Shown: positions 23,271-35,532, counted from the stretch's first letter. The stretch: 64,000 nucleotides of DNA from Deroplatys truncata (GCA_030765065.1 CM060976.1:56218539-56282538); one strand, 5' to 3'. A program made the numbers and translations. Notes: generated from the letters alone by a model not told the origin.

Positions 23271-24391
23271 TCACTGCTGTGAACACCCAGTTGCGATGTC
23301 AGTCTAATGATAAAATTGACATGTTTTATTATGCGTGAAGAATGTCCTTTATTCTGAGGAACAGTGATGCGGCTACAACAGAAATGTTGTAAAATTCAAA
23401 ATGCTTGGATATCAAGCCTCAGAGTCGGAAAGTTCAGCGATTATAACGACAGCAGTGAGTCTCTGGACGGGCGACGGTCGGTGTTAAGTTCCAGTCGACA
23501 AACAGTGGAATTATTACCTCTAACAAGAGAGTAGCCAACTGCCTAGGCTCTTAAGCATAGTGGCGGGCTATGGTTAGGGTAAGCATTATTCGAAGCCTTT
23601 ACCGGAAAGCGGAATTTGCTTTTTGCAAATTGAGTCGATGAATAAAAATTAAGTATTTCAAAAGTGAGGCAAAGAAATTTCCAGTAATTTCTAGTCATTG
23701 ATAGATAAACATAATATATTACACAAAGGAAGTGAAAATCCTATATAAAAGTGTTGTGCTGAAAAGAACAGGGATTGCCAATAAGTAGACGAAATCTCCA
23801 CACTTATACTACCGCCGTTTTATCTTCGACTCTGATATTTAGCGCGACAGAGAGAGGTAGTGTTGCCAATTCTTGCCCCTACTGTGAACACCTGTGTATA
23901 CCTGTGCCATCTCTTCGTAAAATGGAAACAATGAAATAGTTGCCTAGTTAGAGTATTTAAAGTATGGAGAAAGCATTTAAAGGAAACTTAAACAAGGATA
24001 ACGCAGTAAATCGCACGCGCACAAAAAACCAACTTCACTTGGACTAAAGCAAACAGCTACAGACGACACATGCTTCACTTCCAAGAGAATTGGCAACACA
24101 GTACAAAATGTAGTGGACGCACACGGAGAGGGAACCTGTAATTGGTCATAACAGACAACTTCCACCCTTTGCTGTGCGAGCCAACCCAGCACTGGAAGCC
24201 TTGCCTGATTTTCGATTCTTTTCTTTTGAGTTGTGTTTTGCGTGTAGCAAAGCTCTGAGCAACAACAGTAAAGTATATTTATTAAAACCTTACAAGAAAT
24301 CAAATTATAATCGCGATTTATCTATTGCAACAAATCAGAATAGCTTCCTTTAGTATGGAAATTCACAGCGCTAGTACTGTTAACGGTGGCC

Positions 24392-24454
<63 letters not shown>

Positions 24455-25009
24455 CCTATCTCTTTCTTTACTCTCGCGAAACGTCAGGGCCGGAGATACA
24501 GTGGCGTGGGTATAGAAATGTGATACAAAAAGTAATAGTGCGCAAATTGATAAGCAACGCGCTTCAGTAACTGCAAAGAAAACGCAGTCAACACTAGTTT
24601 GGAGACACTCCCACCAGTTGGTGCCAAGAAATAAAGTACTTTCCCTTCATACAGTGGCCACCGATGGATGCTCGCGCGTCAGCCGCTGCAGCTCAGACTC
24701 CCGCCTAAACAGTTATAGTACACCTGAAACCGCTCATGTTCTCATATTGACAGTTACAATTACAATGATAATAATTACATACCTTATCATAAGAGATGTT
24801 GAAAATTTCCTCCACTATTCACATATTTATGGCATGTTCTCAGAAATTTTCATTCACACTGGAGGGTTTAATATCGAAATTGAATGAATTTTCCCCTAAT
24901 GTTTTCTTTTGGTTATTACAATGCATGAGATTTATTGCATAAATCCTATTTTTCATTTGATCATCACAGTCGGGTAAAGTTCTATAATTAATTTTGCGAA
25001 ATTAGATAG
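23271..25009. other. Unassigned stretch with (TA)n
   Basis: No gene supported. A TA dinucleotide run lies at about 24397-24453. A 15-16-base word (gtgttgccaattctt near 23862) recurs inverted near 24085 (aagagaattggcaacac), which may mark the ends of a short unclassified element of ~240 bp. Confidence 0.45.
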
Positions 25010-25520
25010 TAATTTCGAACACGGGATTCCCTTGCATGGCACGAAAATTGGTGTGCAGTAAATGCATACAGAATAAAAGGACCTATATTTATTGAACAAA
25101 CAATAAATTCAGAGAGATGCAGGAAAATCTTACTCGCGCTATTTTTTGAACGGCTGACCGATTTTGATTGTGAATCTGTATTTTTCCAACAAGACTTTAC
25201 TACAGCGTATACAGCTGTAGTCATAAAATTTAATAAAAGGAAAATTTTGAAGATAGGATAATTAGTAGGGAATGAGGACCCTCACAATCCCCTGATTTAA
25301 ATGTATGTGATTTTTATATATGGCGGAGCTTGAAAAATAAGGTGTGCAACAAACAAATTTCCTGAAAATATGTCAGTAATATGCAACACCTCTTATAACA
25401 AAATATGTGCTTATTATCATTGTAACTGTAACTATGAGAACGTGAGGCGGTAGCGGGAATAGTTTAACTGTTTCGGCGACAGCCCGAGCTGCGACGGCCG
25501 GCAAGCGAGTACTCGTGCGG
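25010..25520 (+). pseudogene. Mariner/Tc1-superfamily (DDE_3) transposase relic
   Basis: Read forward, blocks of a DDE transposase follow in order: WCAVNAYRIKGPIFIEQTIN near 25045-25105, FFQQDFTTAYT near 25180-25215 (family WFQQDGATAHT, second aspartate kept), and SQSPDLNVCDFYIWRSLKNK near 25280-25340 (family PPRSPDLTPCDFFLWG). Frameshifts and stops intervene. A faint C-terminal trace (VRCPQC) follows a GC-richer patch near 25440-25530. No terminal repeats were found, so only the catalytic core survives. Confidence 0.7.
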
Positions 25521-25789
25521 TGTCCGCAGTGTTAAGAAAAATCACATATTACCATAAAAGTACTGTGTAGAAACGCTCATTTGGATGGTCAAAGTATTCC
25601 CTCTGAATTATTATACATAGAAAGTCGAGATTAAACTTTTCGGAGCGTTTACGAATTTAACTATTCTTAATATACCTCTTATTCCTACCAACTTCACTAA
25701 AACCACCATCCCTATTCACATCCATGCCTGAAGCAACGAGGCTATTACCATAGTTAGAAAGTCCATGTTCAACAAAAACATCAACATCC

Positions 25790-25995
25790 CCACCAGTGAG
25801 CCGCCGCTGAGGGTCGCGGGTTCGAGTACCGCCATGGGCATGGGTGCTTGTGTGTGTGTATATATATATATATATGTGTGTGTGTATGTGAGTGTGTTGT
25901 GTAACGGCGGTAATAAGCGGTAACGAAAACCGTAAAAACACAGTATCATAAACTGGGTAAAACAAGGAAACTTAAAAAAAAAAAAAAAAAAAGTG
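25790..25995 (+). repeat. tRNA-like B-box, TG/TA microsatellite and poly-A
   Basis: A B-box-like GGGTTCGAGTACC stands at 25819-25831. It is followed by alternating TG and TA dinucleotides (25849-25900) and a pure A run at about 25974-25992. This may be a short SINE head with simple-sequence growth. No body matching the other SINEs is seen. Confidence 0.4.
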
Positions 25996-26450
25996 CCCTC
26001 GAGACGAACCTCCTGTCGTTTGCTACTACTTGAAGCAGTACGTTTTTAATAGCTAAATAAAATTACGATCATACGGAAAATATATATTAATAACAGTAGG
26101 AATAGTATTGAAAAAGACTGGGAAGCGAATGTTACTAAACGTGAAGAAGGGTGAAACAGTGCCATCAGCGGCCGGAAACGGGTGGTTTTTCCTTCTATTG
26201 TTAAGTGTTCCGTTAGGTTGCCTGGAACGCAGATGTGCAGAAAAGGGTCAATGTTCGAAAAGCAAGATAGCTTTAGGCATCCAATGAAAGAAGCTAGAAA
26301 TCAGGTGATAGTGGAATGGGGAGATAGAAAATTTGAAATAGAGAAACAGAATAGTTTAGAAGACACTCTTGGTCGTGGTAGTTCCTTGGAGATGCTTCTT
26401 AGAAAATGTGTCGGCGGATAGGTGCGATGATATGAAGCGTAGCAATAAGG
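25996..26450. other. Unassigned stretch
   Basis: An open frame of 79 codons (26182-26421) has no known domain. I call no feature here. Confidence 0.4.
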
Positions 26451-26665
26451 AAATGCGCGTGTGTGTGTTGACGCAATAGCAGGAATCAGATGTTAAAACG
26501 GTGACGGGAAATAAACGAGCAGGAAATACAAAAGTCGTATTCACCACTAACCCGAGATACAAGATTAATGCAAAATCCCTGAGCTAGTACCGAACCCGGG
26601 ACCCTTCCGGAAAATCCCGTGCCGCCAAATAGCCACGTAGCCCCGCAAAGAGGAGCCGCCCAGCG
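26451..26665 (-). mobile_element. Probable tRNA-type SINE fragment
   Basis: The reverse strand has a tRNA-like arrangement, a ggggctacgtggctatttgg A-box region followed by GGGTCCCGGGTTCGG resembling a B box (26585-26600). The downstream body is not matched elsewhere in the window. Confidence 0.4.
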
Positions 26666-26816
26666 TGGGTCTAGAATAAAACCGACGGAAATACCGCCGC
26701 ATATTTCTGCACCATACAACAGTTTCGCGAAAGAAGCAGCAATGCTGAGCCACCATTTCAAGGGCGGTGCGTCAACATACAGACATTTTTCTAAAAAAAA
26801 ATTTCCTTTTTAATTC

Positions 26817-26885
26817 AAGGTGCCTGAAAACATGTATTTCCTGTGCAATATTGATATCCAATTTTGGGTGAAATGCAATACGTGA
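26817..26885 (-). repeat. R1 head fragment
   Basis: About 70 bases of the R1 head on the reverse strand (gaaaacatgtatttcc ... ttttgggtgaaatgcaatac). An (ATT)n run follows at about 26954-27013. Confidence 0.65.
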
Positions 26886-27128
26886 TAGACAGAAAAGAAG
26901 AAACTAGTTTACAGATGAACAAGTACTAAACGGGCTTTGGAATCTAAATATCGTTGTTATTATTATTATTATTATTATTATTAATATTATTATTATTACT
27001 ATTATTATTATCATTATGGCCCTAAAATACCTAACCTTTGTTAACTGGATTTCAAAGCCAACATTTTAAAGTAAAACAAACCAAATTGAAATTAAGAAAA
27101 TTGTGATTCAGAGCCGTTAATGAACATT

Positions 27129-27617
27129 GGATTGGATTGTGAAGCACAAAGGATTCGCCACCGATCGAGGAATGAGGAGGGCGCCTCCGGGAGCGAGGGA
27201 TGAGGTGAAGGGAGACGCCGGACGTCCGGAATCAAGAGTGACGCCATGGCAGTCTGATAGACAGGTGACCCCACCCCACACAGACTCCAACGCCCTCAAG
27301 GGGTGGTGCTTATACCCCGGCAACCAACCGAAGCCCGAGGGATAGAGAAAATTCACAAAAAGCATCCTTTTCCACTGCAACGCTGCACCGAAACATCATC
27401 GCCGACACTTCCAACCCTGAAACGGGGTGAAGGATGAATGAAATGATTAATGGAACGAAATGGAGGGACAATAAATACGGGGGATTAAAGAAACCACTAC
27501 AGCATTCGCCTGACGACCCGGGAAAACCCATTGATCAGAGTGAGGGGTCACCGGAAATCGAACCAGGGACCTCCCGAATACGGGCCAGAGATGTTACCGC
27601 CTGAGCCATCACGCTCA
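27129..27617 (-). mobile_element. Full-length long SINE with target duplication
   Basis: The best-defined SINE in the window. A perfect 13-bp direct repeat GTTAATGAACATT flanks it (27116-27128 and 27618-27630). The reverse strand begins with a tRNA-like head (TGGCTCAGGCGGTAA, then CCTGGTTCGATTTCC). It then carries the shared central block (gtttcagggttggaagtgtc, reversed here near 27400-27425) and ends in a simple (ggatt)n-like tail near 27129-27140. It is transcribed by Pol III and mobilised by a LINE reverse transcriptase in trans. The intact duplication suggests a fairly recent insertion. Confidence 0.92.
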
Positions 27618-27630
27618 GTTAATGAACATT

Positions 27631-28152
27631 AATAGCTATAAAATCGGTGCTAATGAATGTACTGATACTAATATAATGTATGAGGATATAATTTTTCTTT
27701 AGGCATTGTTAATTCTGGAGTATGTAAATCATAAAATGTTATCATATAACATTGCTGAAATTCAATACAAATCACTAAACCTACAAAAATTCAGCTTTGT
27801 AAGGTATTTAAAGGCCATACTATACTTTTTCCTTACTTTAATATCACACTGTTCCGAAACCAAAATTAAATTACCAGTTCCATTAAAACTGAAGCCTAAC
27901 TCTCAAAGCACAAAAAGCGCGTTCTGTGAGCTGATGAGAAATAAATAAGGTATACTACTGAAATTTTTCGCTGAGTTATTTTGAGAAGGTTAACAAATTA
28001 TAAACCTGTTGAGAATATTTTATTTTATTTATTTTTTTTTTTACCCTTGACTGTGTCTCAATGAAAATAATTTCGTATCGTGTGTAGGATTCTTTCCGTG
28101 AATGCTGCATTACCACGTGAGCCAGTTGAGCCTAAAAGTATCTGTTTTGTAC

Positions 28153-28206
<54 letters not shown>

Positions 28207-28575
28207 AGCAGCCTGATCAAAGTAGAAAGCGATTGTTAAAAGTAGGATGCATTTTCAAGTAGGAGTTTCCAAAAGTGTTATTGTATCATAACTTTCACCG
28301 TTTTGCTATAAAATGTTAACTGGTGTGAAATCGGAATATCTCTTGCATTGCCTCCCGCATTTTGTTAATTTATCCAATGAAAATGCAGACACTCCGTGCA
28401 CACAAATCATCCCACTTTCCCGAGAGGTGGAGAGTGTAATACAATTGTTCGCCAGTAGTCTACTTCCTGGCTTACTGCAAGGTATGCCGCGCGCTTAGTA
28501 CGTGGCCTCAAAATTACGACTTTATCAAAAATTCTAGGAAATTAACTTAAGATTTTAAGTACTCTTTTCGATTAC
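27631..28575. other. Unassigned stretch with (TA)n
   Basis: No gene supported. A TA run occupies about 28159-28203. An 80-codon open frame at 27706-27948 has no known domain and an AT-rich, unselected look. Confidence 0.5.
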
Positions 28576-29110
28576 CGAGCAAGGTGGCACAGGCGGTGGC
28601 GCGTGTGACTCGCATCTGCGAGGTCTTGGTTAGATTTCCGCAGCCGATCTTCCTGATCTATTGTAGGCGCCATGGGTTTTCTTGGATTTTCTCAGATCGC
28701 TAGGCAAATGCTGGGAAGGTTAATTACATCACCCTAATTTCCTGTCCCTCAATTTCCCTCCTTTCTCATTTCGCTTCACTTTTCACCTGCTTTGTTGTTT
28801 CAGGGTTGCAAGTGTCTCAGTACTGCATGGCAGGCAAAAAGATGCTCTCTGTAACACTTCGTCCACCGGAATGGGGGCGGTCATCAAGTCCCTCCCCTTG
28901 GCATGTGCAAGCCTGCAGGGGGAGCGGAGCCGGGTGTACCAGCTGCTTTGGGGAGTTTCCACCAGGAAAATGTAGGGATCCTGCCCTCTGCATTATCGTG
29001 CTTGTGATCCGGACGCCTTCTGTATCCTCTCACTTCACCCTCCCCTCCCCGAGGTGCCCTATTAGCGGCCTAGGCACAAAAGATCTCTTTAGATCGAGGT
29101 GCTAAGCCCC
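28576..29110 (+). mobile_element. Long tRNA-type SINE
   Basis: The tRNA-like head (ccgagcaaggtggcacagg ... ttggttagatttcc) is followed by the shared blocks gatcgctaggcaaatgctgg, a pyrimidine stretch and 'tgtttcagggttgcaagtgtc', then the GC-rich 3' half. It ends near the C run at 29107-29117. Confidence 0.8.
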
Positions 29111-29462
29111 CCCCCCACGCTCTTGGTCATACGTTATACTCGTTTCGATTACTTCTCTTAACAATTTAAAGGTTGACATCTTTATCATTTTCGCAGTGTT
29201 TACAAAACATATATATATAAATAAAAAAGTCTGCTTTCCGCTTTGAAGTGTTCCATCATACATGTTAAAATCGGTCATCATTTATAAAGGTCGAAAATTA
29301 TCACAAAACTTCGCTTTGGTTTCATCTAGATAAACAACAAGGTTCCAGGACAATATGTAGAATATAAAATAATCTGTAACAGATTTCCAACAAGCACAGA
29401 ATGTCTTTGGGGAAGGGGAAAGGGGACAGGCACACACTGAATGCTGCTAACAAGGACCACAA

Positions 29463-29915
29463 TTAGAGTTTTCCATTGCACTGCACATAATGGCTATATT
29501 TGGTAACAAGGTAGGAAGGAAGACTTGGATATTTTAGGCTAATAACGCCAAGCATCATCACATATGGAACAGCTAATATATATGCAACAAGTATCAACAG
29601 CACTTTCAGAGTCCCTGTGCCCCTAAACATATCACAGCAAATACCAGGTTTTAACCACAACAGCAGCGGCTCGGCCTCAAATTCCACGCCTTTTGCGTTC
29701 CTGGACGACCGCTGCTGCCACGTGACACCCGCCTGGAATAATGCAACGCTACTGTGGTAAACGTAATTTGGCGAGGGGTGAAGTTCACGGTGCGTTACGT
29801 CGTGTTTGTGCAAAAGTTTTGTGGCAGTCCCTCTTGTCCTAACAATGACATCATCGACCCAGAGTTGCCAACTCGGAAGCGCCAACTCTTTAACCTCTTT
29901 AACGTAGTGGGTCAC
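29463..29915 (-). CDS. Hypothetical ORF, possible membrane protein or 5' exon
   Basis: A 150-codon open frame outside any recognised repeat, the longest non-repetitive one here. I do not recognise it. The first ~95 residues are mixed and could be untranslated leader that happens to stay open. An internal methionine (MFRGTGTLKV) begins a strongly hydrophobic stretch, LLILVAYILAVPYVMMLGVI, that could be a signal anchor or single membrane segment, followed by ISLKYPSLPSYLV. The GC content around 29640-29890 is higher than its surroundings, with a CACGTG motif, which is compatible with a promoter or first exon on this strand. No convincing splice donor ends it. Chance openness is a real alternative. 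Confidence 0.25.
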   Translation of the reverse strand: MTHYVKEVKELALPSWQLWVDDVIVRTRGTATKLLHKHDVTHRELHPSPNYVYHSSVALFQAGVTWQQRSSRNAKGVEFEAEPLLLWLKPGICCDMFRGTGTLKVLLILVAYILAVPYVMMLGVISLKYPSLPSYLVTKYSHYVQCNGKL

Positions 29916-30976
29916 ATGAATAACTGAATAAAACTGAGTAAGCAGTTAAGACATATCTTTATCAATCTAGTTAACTAAAATTGTTAATTTCTACAAATTT
30001 CATCGTCACTGACTTGTTTAAAAACATGATGATGTGCTACATTCACGTCATGACATCTCTACCCACTATCGCTTATTAGTGGGTGAGGCAGTGTTTTTAA
30101 CACTTAAGTGATTTCCGTCACATATAATATATAAATTCAATAACAGCCTGCCTTAAAGCAATATGTGTATGTAACAAGATATAAAAAGTGTATATTACAG
30201 TCATTGTATATGTTTATGTTATTGTATACATGTGTAATAATGTTATGTTGTAATAATGTTATGTGAATGTGAGAATAATAGGTTAAAAGTTGCTAACAAT
30301 GAGGTAACCTTGAGACAATAATGAATTAGAAGGTTTAATAATGCTACTAGTCATTCTTGGAAACAATAATGTAATTTTGTGACAGCTTATAAAATAGCCA
30401 ATCAACAACCAGAAAAAGCTTTAGTTAAATTAGCCAATCAGAAACTAAAATGGAGCAAAATTTACGAATTCAGAAGTCAGTTGCTTGTAGGCAGCCAGGG
30501 GGGCCTCTTCCCGCTTCCCGCGCATTCACTGCTTGTCGAGCTGTCTGCTAGTGACGTCACGTGGAAGGTAGTAGGCATTGCTATTCCCATGTGGAAGCGG
30601 GGTTTACGATATAATTCAAATCCTGACATGCTTTCTGACATGATATGGTCACCTCAAGCAAATTTATTTGAAACAAAACTCTCATTCCGTAACACATAAA
30701 ATAGAAAAATAATACAGAGGAAGAAACAAAACTATCCATATACTCTATCTAACAGTTTGTCTTGTTAAACAACACATTTTTTTTTGCTTTAAATTTTTCA
30801 ACATTTAAGTTATAATTGCAATGCATTTCTTGCAAAATATAGCAAGTATTATTGACTTTTAAACACGTAATAAACGAATAGAGGGAGGGAGAGAGAGAGA
30901 GAGAGACAAGTGTGAAGCAAACCTATATTATATTAAAATAAAATAGAACCTTCAGGCTATGCACTATTTCTGCAAT
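29916..30976. other. Unassigned stretch with a GC-rich CRE-containing patch
   Basis: Mostly AT-rich. A GC-rich island at about 30485-30610 contains TGACGTCACGTGG (CRE plus E-box) and could be an unrecognised promoter or LTR part. A 106-codon open frame across it (30379-30699) shows no domain. A (GA)n run lies at 30885-30905. Confidence 0.4.
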
Positions 30977-31800
30977 TTTACTTTCCCTCCTATTTACTTA
31001 TAGTAAGTAGAGGAAGTATTGTATTCCACCCAAAATTTCGATACTGAGATTTCACTGGAAACACATGTTTTGAGACTCTTGAATCTAAAAACCACGTTTT
31101 TAGAAAAAGGTTGTGCATGCGTGTGAACAGCATAACTCAAAACGAAAAGTCGGTTAAATACCAAACTTGGAATTTAACTCCAGCATCTTCCAAGGATGCG
31201 ACATGATTTTTTAAGAAGATTCCGTATCACGAACTACTCTTTACATGGGAAATTATCCATTACTTTTCTGTTCTCAAAAATGACTAATACCATTTTGATT
31301 AAAGTGCATATGTTTAAAACATTTGCATGACAAATAAAATGTATATTTCGAATTTCCTGTAATTAACCTGTGAAAACTTCATTTGAATGGATTGGTAAAG
31401 GTTAAAAGATTAAAAAATTACTTTAAAAAGAAATAGATCTCGTTAAAGCACACACTTTATGCCAAATAAATAATGTTATGGCGTTAACCATGTAAAGGTA
31501 TTCTGTGTTACTTGTCTGAATGTTCAAATACTTAAACTTTTTTTAAGTGGTAAGTCGCTATTCGGCTTTTTTCCCCTCGTGGTCATGCAAAGAGCATGGA
31601 ATTTCAAAGCCATCACATAACGACACGCTTTATAATTTGACTATTGGTTTAGCTTTCTAAATCCTTCTTACGCATTCAACTAAATATGTAATTACAGTTC
31701 ATCTCTCTTTAACAAGTTAGATAGAAGAATAAACTTCTTTATGAATATTTTGTAGAAGAGTGTGCAAAGAAAGTCATGTGAATGTAGGAAATCCGAGTTT
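30977..31800 (+). repeat. R1 family copy, nearly full length
   Basis: The head is at 30977 (actttccctcctatttac ... agtaagtagagg), followed by the body with its short TG stretch (31110-31130). The tail agaaagtcatgtgaatgta ends near 31795. Clearly diverged from the 55-57 kb copies. Confidence 0.85.
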
Positions 31801-32640
31801 TATAATTACAGTATATATTGTGCATATTTTAACACTTTAAACAGCTATAAATAATTTTAGCTATATATGTTACGCGTTTTCAGAGATGACCACAGAGATA
31901 AAAGTAAGCTATAGAAACTCCTTATTTGAGGTTGTAAAATAATGTAATTTTATCGCAGATTACACTTTCTAGTTGAATGCCATCACAATGTTATATCATT
32001 GCAGTGATATTCCTCAGCATGGACCGAGTGTTTTTTCCCTTAAAATGGCAAAGAAAAGGGTTTTCTTATTTCGGATTTTAAAAGAGCACTTGCATAGGCA
32101 TACAAAAGTGTCATCAGCCTTTTTTCCACGTTATACCTGAGTTTCGAAATGATTTGGTATTTAAGGCCGTATATTACCCTAAGGCAAAGCGAAAATTATT
32201 AGATTTCGCCTTCTGTTATCTTTCTGTTGAACTTCTTGAAAGTTTTGGAGACGTTGTGTCCGAGTCCTTGTGCATTTGAAACAGCGTGAACATGTATCAT
32301 AATGCGTGCCAAATTACCCTATTAGGTGCATATGATTGCACGTGTTCACGCACTAATTTCTAAAACAGCATATTCCCTATTTTCTGGGGAAAAACCATTC
32401 TTAAATAACGCCTATATAATTATTTCGTGGAATCGCAGAACAACTCTTTAAATAATATTTTTCTGTAATGCGTTGTACTGACCAATCATGAGCAACAATT
32501 TTGTACTCCACAGCTGCAAACGTTGTTTGGTAAGCATAGTTGCTCACTAAATAAGAATGCTCTTTCCGATTACTTAGAAGTTAGTTCTAGTTGTGGATGG
32601 ATTTGGAAATACAAGTGTGGTGTGCATTCGTGTTCAAAAT
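31801..32640. other. Unassigned stretch
   Basis: AT-rich sequence in which nothing is recognised up to the THAP relic. Confidence 0.45.
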
Positions 32641-32940
32641 GAATGTTAAAAAAAAGTTAGCTGTGCTGTTGCGTAATGTTCTAATATAGGAACAAAAACC
32701 GCTGGAATTATGTATCATAGATTTCCTAAAATAATAAAGTAGGGCGCATATGGGTGTGTTGCTGTAAACGGAATGATAAATTCAACACTGATAATGCTCG
32801 AGTCTGCTCAGTATATTTTCGGCCTGAGGACTATGAATGGGACTTAAAAAATGAATTACTTGGCTTACCTCTACGGAAAAGTTTACGTGGTGTGCAGTGC
32901 CGTGTCTGCTCCCGATGATATGATTCCATGGCTTTCATAT
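32641..32940 (+). pseudogene. THAP-domain protein relic
   Basis: A THAP zinc-finger, a DNA-binding module of P-element transposases and many animal regulators, can be traced in two frames. First come CAVA and CSNIGTKTAGIMYHRFPK near 32660-32730, which hold the paired cysteines and the HRFPK block. Then KRNDKFNTDNARVCSVYFRPEDYEWD near 32775-32855 is split by no obvious gap (written here only as its key parts: KRNDKF, RVCS, YFRPEDY). LPLRKSLRG follows. The final histidine position (S.HF) reads YF, and the AVPS motif is not seen. At least one stop and one frameshift occur. No downstream transposase domain was found, so it could come from a P-like transposon or from a host THAP gene. Confidence 0.7.
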
Positions 32941-33239
32941 TTCAAATGTGTTAAGAGTGATGAAAACACTTAGCGACATAATTTGCTCTAAATTCCCTGA
33001 TTTCGACAAAAGAATTGTTTATATATATATATACGTCAGGACCTGCACATTAATTAGGATACGGCATTTGAATACAAAATTAAAAGCTGCAACCGTGGAA
33101 AAAAGAAATACAAGGAAATGTCAGCAGTGGGTGACATCTATTTCTTCTACAACAGCAGCATGGCCAGCCACTTCTAAATTTAAATCTACTTTTAAGATTA
33201 AACAAATAATAATTTGTTACTTTTTATTTTAGTAATAGT

Positions 33240-34070
33240 TTGGATGGTGGTGTTGATAAAATTGGTCTGTAAATAGTAGAATGAGTTGAGAAAAGTTTCC
33301 TATGCATTTTCAGTTAAAGTATCTTTCATAACATATGCCATTGCATTATGTTACACTTCCTTAATTACTGCTTAACCATTTACACAATGGGTATAACAAT
33401 CCGTGCCTTAAATTGTACGTGTTAAAACGGGTTTAAACCGTTCTCTTTCAATTACTATCCAAAGAGCGCGCGTGCTCTACCTTCCAGATGACGTCACAGG
33501 CGCGCAGCCAATGAGAGCGAAATGGCCGGAGTGGCCTACCTTCCCTATACTCAAGTTACCTTGGTAGGCAGCGTTTCTAACCGGATGCATGATACGTCCT
33601 CGAGAAGTTTAATGCGTATTCAGTGTCAGACGAAAATAGTTTACGTGTTAAAAAGTGCAAGTAATTAATAAAAAAATCTCACATCTCTCTCTATATCAGT
33701 GAAGTATTATTTAAATCGTGTTAAGCATTAATAAAAGGAGTGAAGTAAAATTATAATCTGTGTAAGCCTACATTCTTCAGTCGCACCACTCCCTGCTAAG
33801 ACATTCATGTCTCTAAAAAAAAAGTATAAATACTGATGCAGCCGAGGCAAACATAAATATATAATATTTAAAGAAACAGTCAAAAATTGCAAAGTTAATA
33901 TTTTTTTAAACATTTTTTGGGGCAAAGGCAACCGTAAAGTACATTTGGGGAGAAGGCTACTGGAAACTTTTTACCATACGTGCGGTTGCAACTACTTCAA
34001 ATCGGCTTTCCATACGTAGCAGCAACAAACCTTCTTCTTTAAAATTGGCTCCCAAAGTGTGGGGCAGAAA
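33240..34070 (+). mobile_element. Probable LTR plus primer-binding-site remnant (fossil)
   Basis: At 34043-34066 the motif attggctcccaaagtgtgggg closely matches the sequence that follows the 5' LTR of the element at 34666 (attggctcccagaacgtgggg), in the position of a primer-binding site. Upstream lie a GC-rich, CRE-containing promoter-like patch (tgacgtcac, 33487) and an AATAAAA signal (33728), as expected of an LTR. The left edge is uncertain and no coding part follows. Broken relic of a related Ty3/gypsy-like element. Confidence 0.4.
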
Positions 34071-34074
34071 CCAA

Positions 34075-34665
34075 CTACTTCATGGGTATCAAGTTATTCT
34101 TACGAAAGCTTATTTTCCTATCTACTTCATTTTAATCGAGATGAACCTTTCCGGAACTAGCTACATTACATATTTCTTATAGATACAAAGGTAACAGCGA
34201 GAGTCAAATGTTTTAAAACTGGATACTATACGCTGGCCTTAAAATTCCATACTCTTTCCATGACAACCAAGAAACAACTCGACAGGACTAAATGAATAGA
34301 AAGTATTGAACAATTCGAACCATTAATAACGGTGTCTCGCAAATGGCTGATGCCACAATACAGTTATTTGAAATAAACTGTGGATTTTAAAGAGATCTAC
34401 ATTTTTTGCGTGGTACGTTTTCGTCTAACGATTAACGTTTGCCAGTTATACAAGATTATATAAACTTCCTCCTGAATGAAGAGGACTTTAAAGCTATTCC
34501 CAGAAAATTCAAGATATGTATTTGTCATGCAAATATCTTTAATACTTGTATATGGCATTTTAATCAAAATCGTTTGAACCATTTTTAAGAAAATAACGTA
34601 AAGGGTAGTTTTGGGGTAGGCAAAATACCGAATCGAATTTTTGGTGAAATGGAATACTTCTCTAT
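34075..34665 (-). repeat. R1 copy interrupted by an LTR retrotransposon
   Basis: Reverse-strand R1 tail and body (gacaaccaagaaacaac, taatcaaaatcgtttgaacc), with part of the body missing before the head. It continues after the LTR element at 39019-39055 (ctatctaccttatatgtggtagagaaag). The head hairpin is thus split exactly at the CTAT target duplication. Confidence 0.8.
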
Positions 34666-35531
34666 TGAGGCAGTATTTTATATCACAACACTGTGAATGC
34701 CAGAGTGATTGTAGTGTAAATTAGCATTATTGTATGACAATGATTTGGGATGTTTGTCCATTGTTAGGAAATAAGTTTACACGGCCTCACTGAAACTGAC
34801 AATAGGAGCGGGTAACAATGTAGCGAGGGGGTGAGTTGTTGATCAATTAGAAGAGACAAACAAATGACGTCAGAGTAGCGTGCCTTTCTTTAGAAATGGA
34901 GGGAATATCTTCCCTAGAGCATATGTGTTCGTAATTTTGATTGGATATAGAAATAGACGCTAATGTTGGCGCGCTTTATTAACCAATAGCAGCTCTGTTA
35001 TAATGTTTAGGCATATCGGGGTGAGGAAGTATAAAAAGCTAAAGCCAGAGACGGGTAACGTTCAGTCCAACAGAATCATTCGCGGGTTATACGTCGCGCA
35101 GTTCTACAGAATAATTCACAAGGCAAACGTAGCCCAGTTCATCAGAAACATTCACGCGTTAAACGTCGCGCAGTTCTACAAAATCTCTCGCGTCGTAAAG
35201 TAAGTTAAAAGATGTGAAATACGCGAATTAATAATGTGCGGCAAATAAGTGATTATAGTTACATTCCAAAATATAACAGTTTAGTCAGGCATGTATCAAA
35301 AGTATATCTGTGAAATTAATGAAGTGTGACGGCAATAAAAGTGTAAAAACAAATTCTTTTATCAGTGTTATCTTTTAGTAACAACTCCTTTCCGTTTACA
35401 CACCCTGTTCAAGAGATTTGCTCGACTGAATAATAATAATAGCTAGCCGGAGGACAAAGAACTCAAAATTTAAAATAGTAAAACAATAACAGGCGCTCAG
35501 CAAATAAGATAACACGAACGATACCGCGACA
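34666..35531 (+). repeat. 5' LTR of the gag-only element
   Basis: 866 bp. It contains a CRE (tgacgtca, 34866), a TATA box (agtataaaaag, ~35027), three imperfect ~40-bp repeats around 35055-35185 (attcnc..gttaaacgtcgcgcagttct), and an AATAAA signal near 35333. These mark U3, R and U5 in the expected order. Confidence 0.85.
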
Positions 35532-35532
35532 A

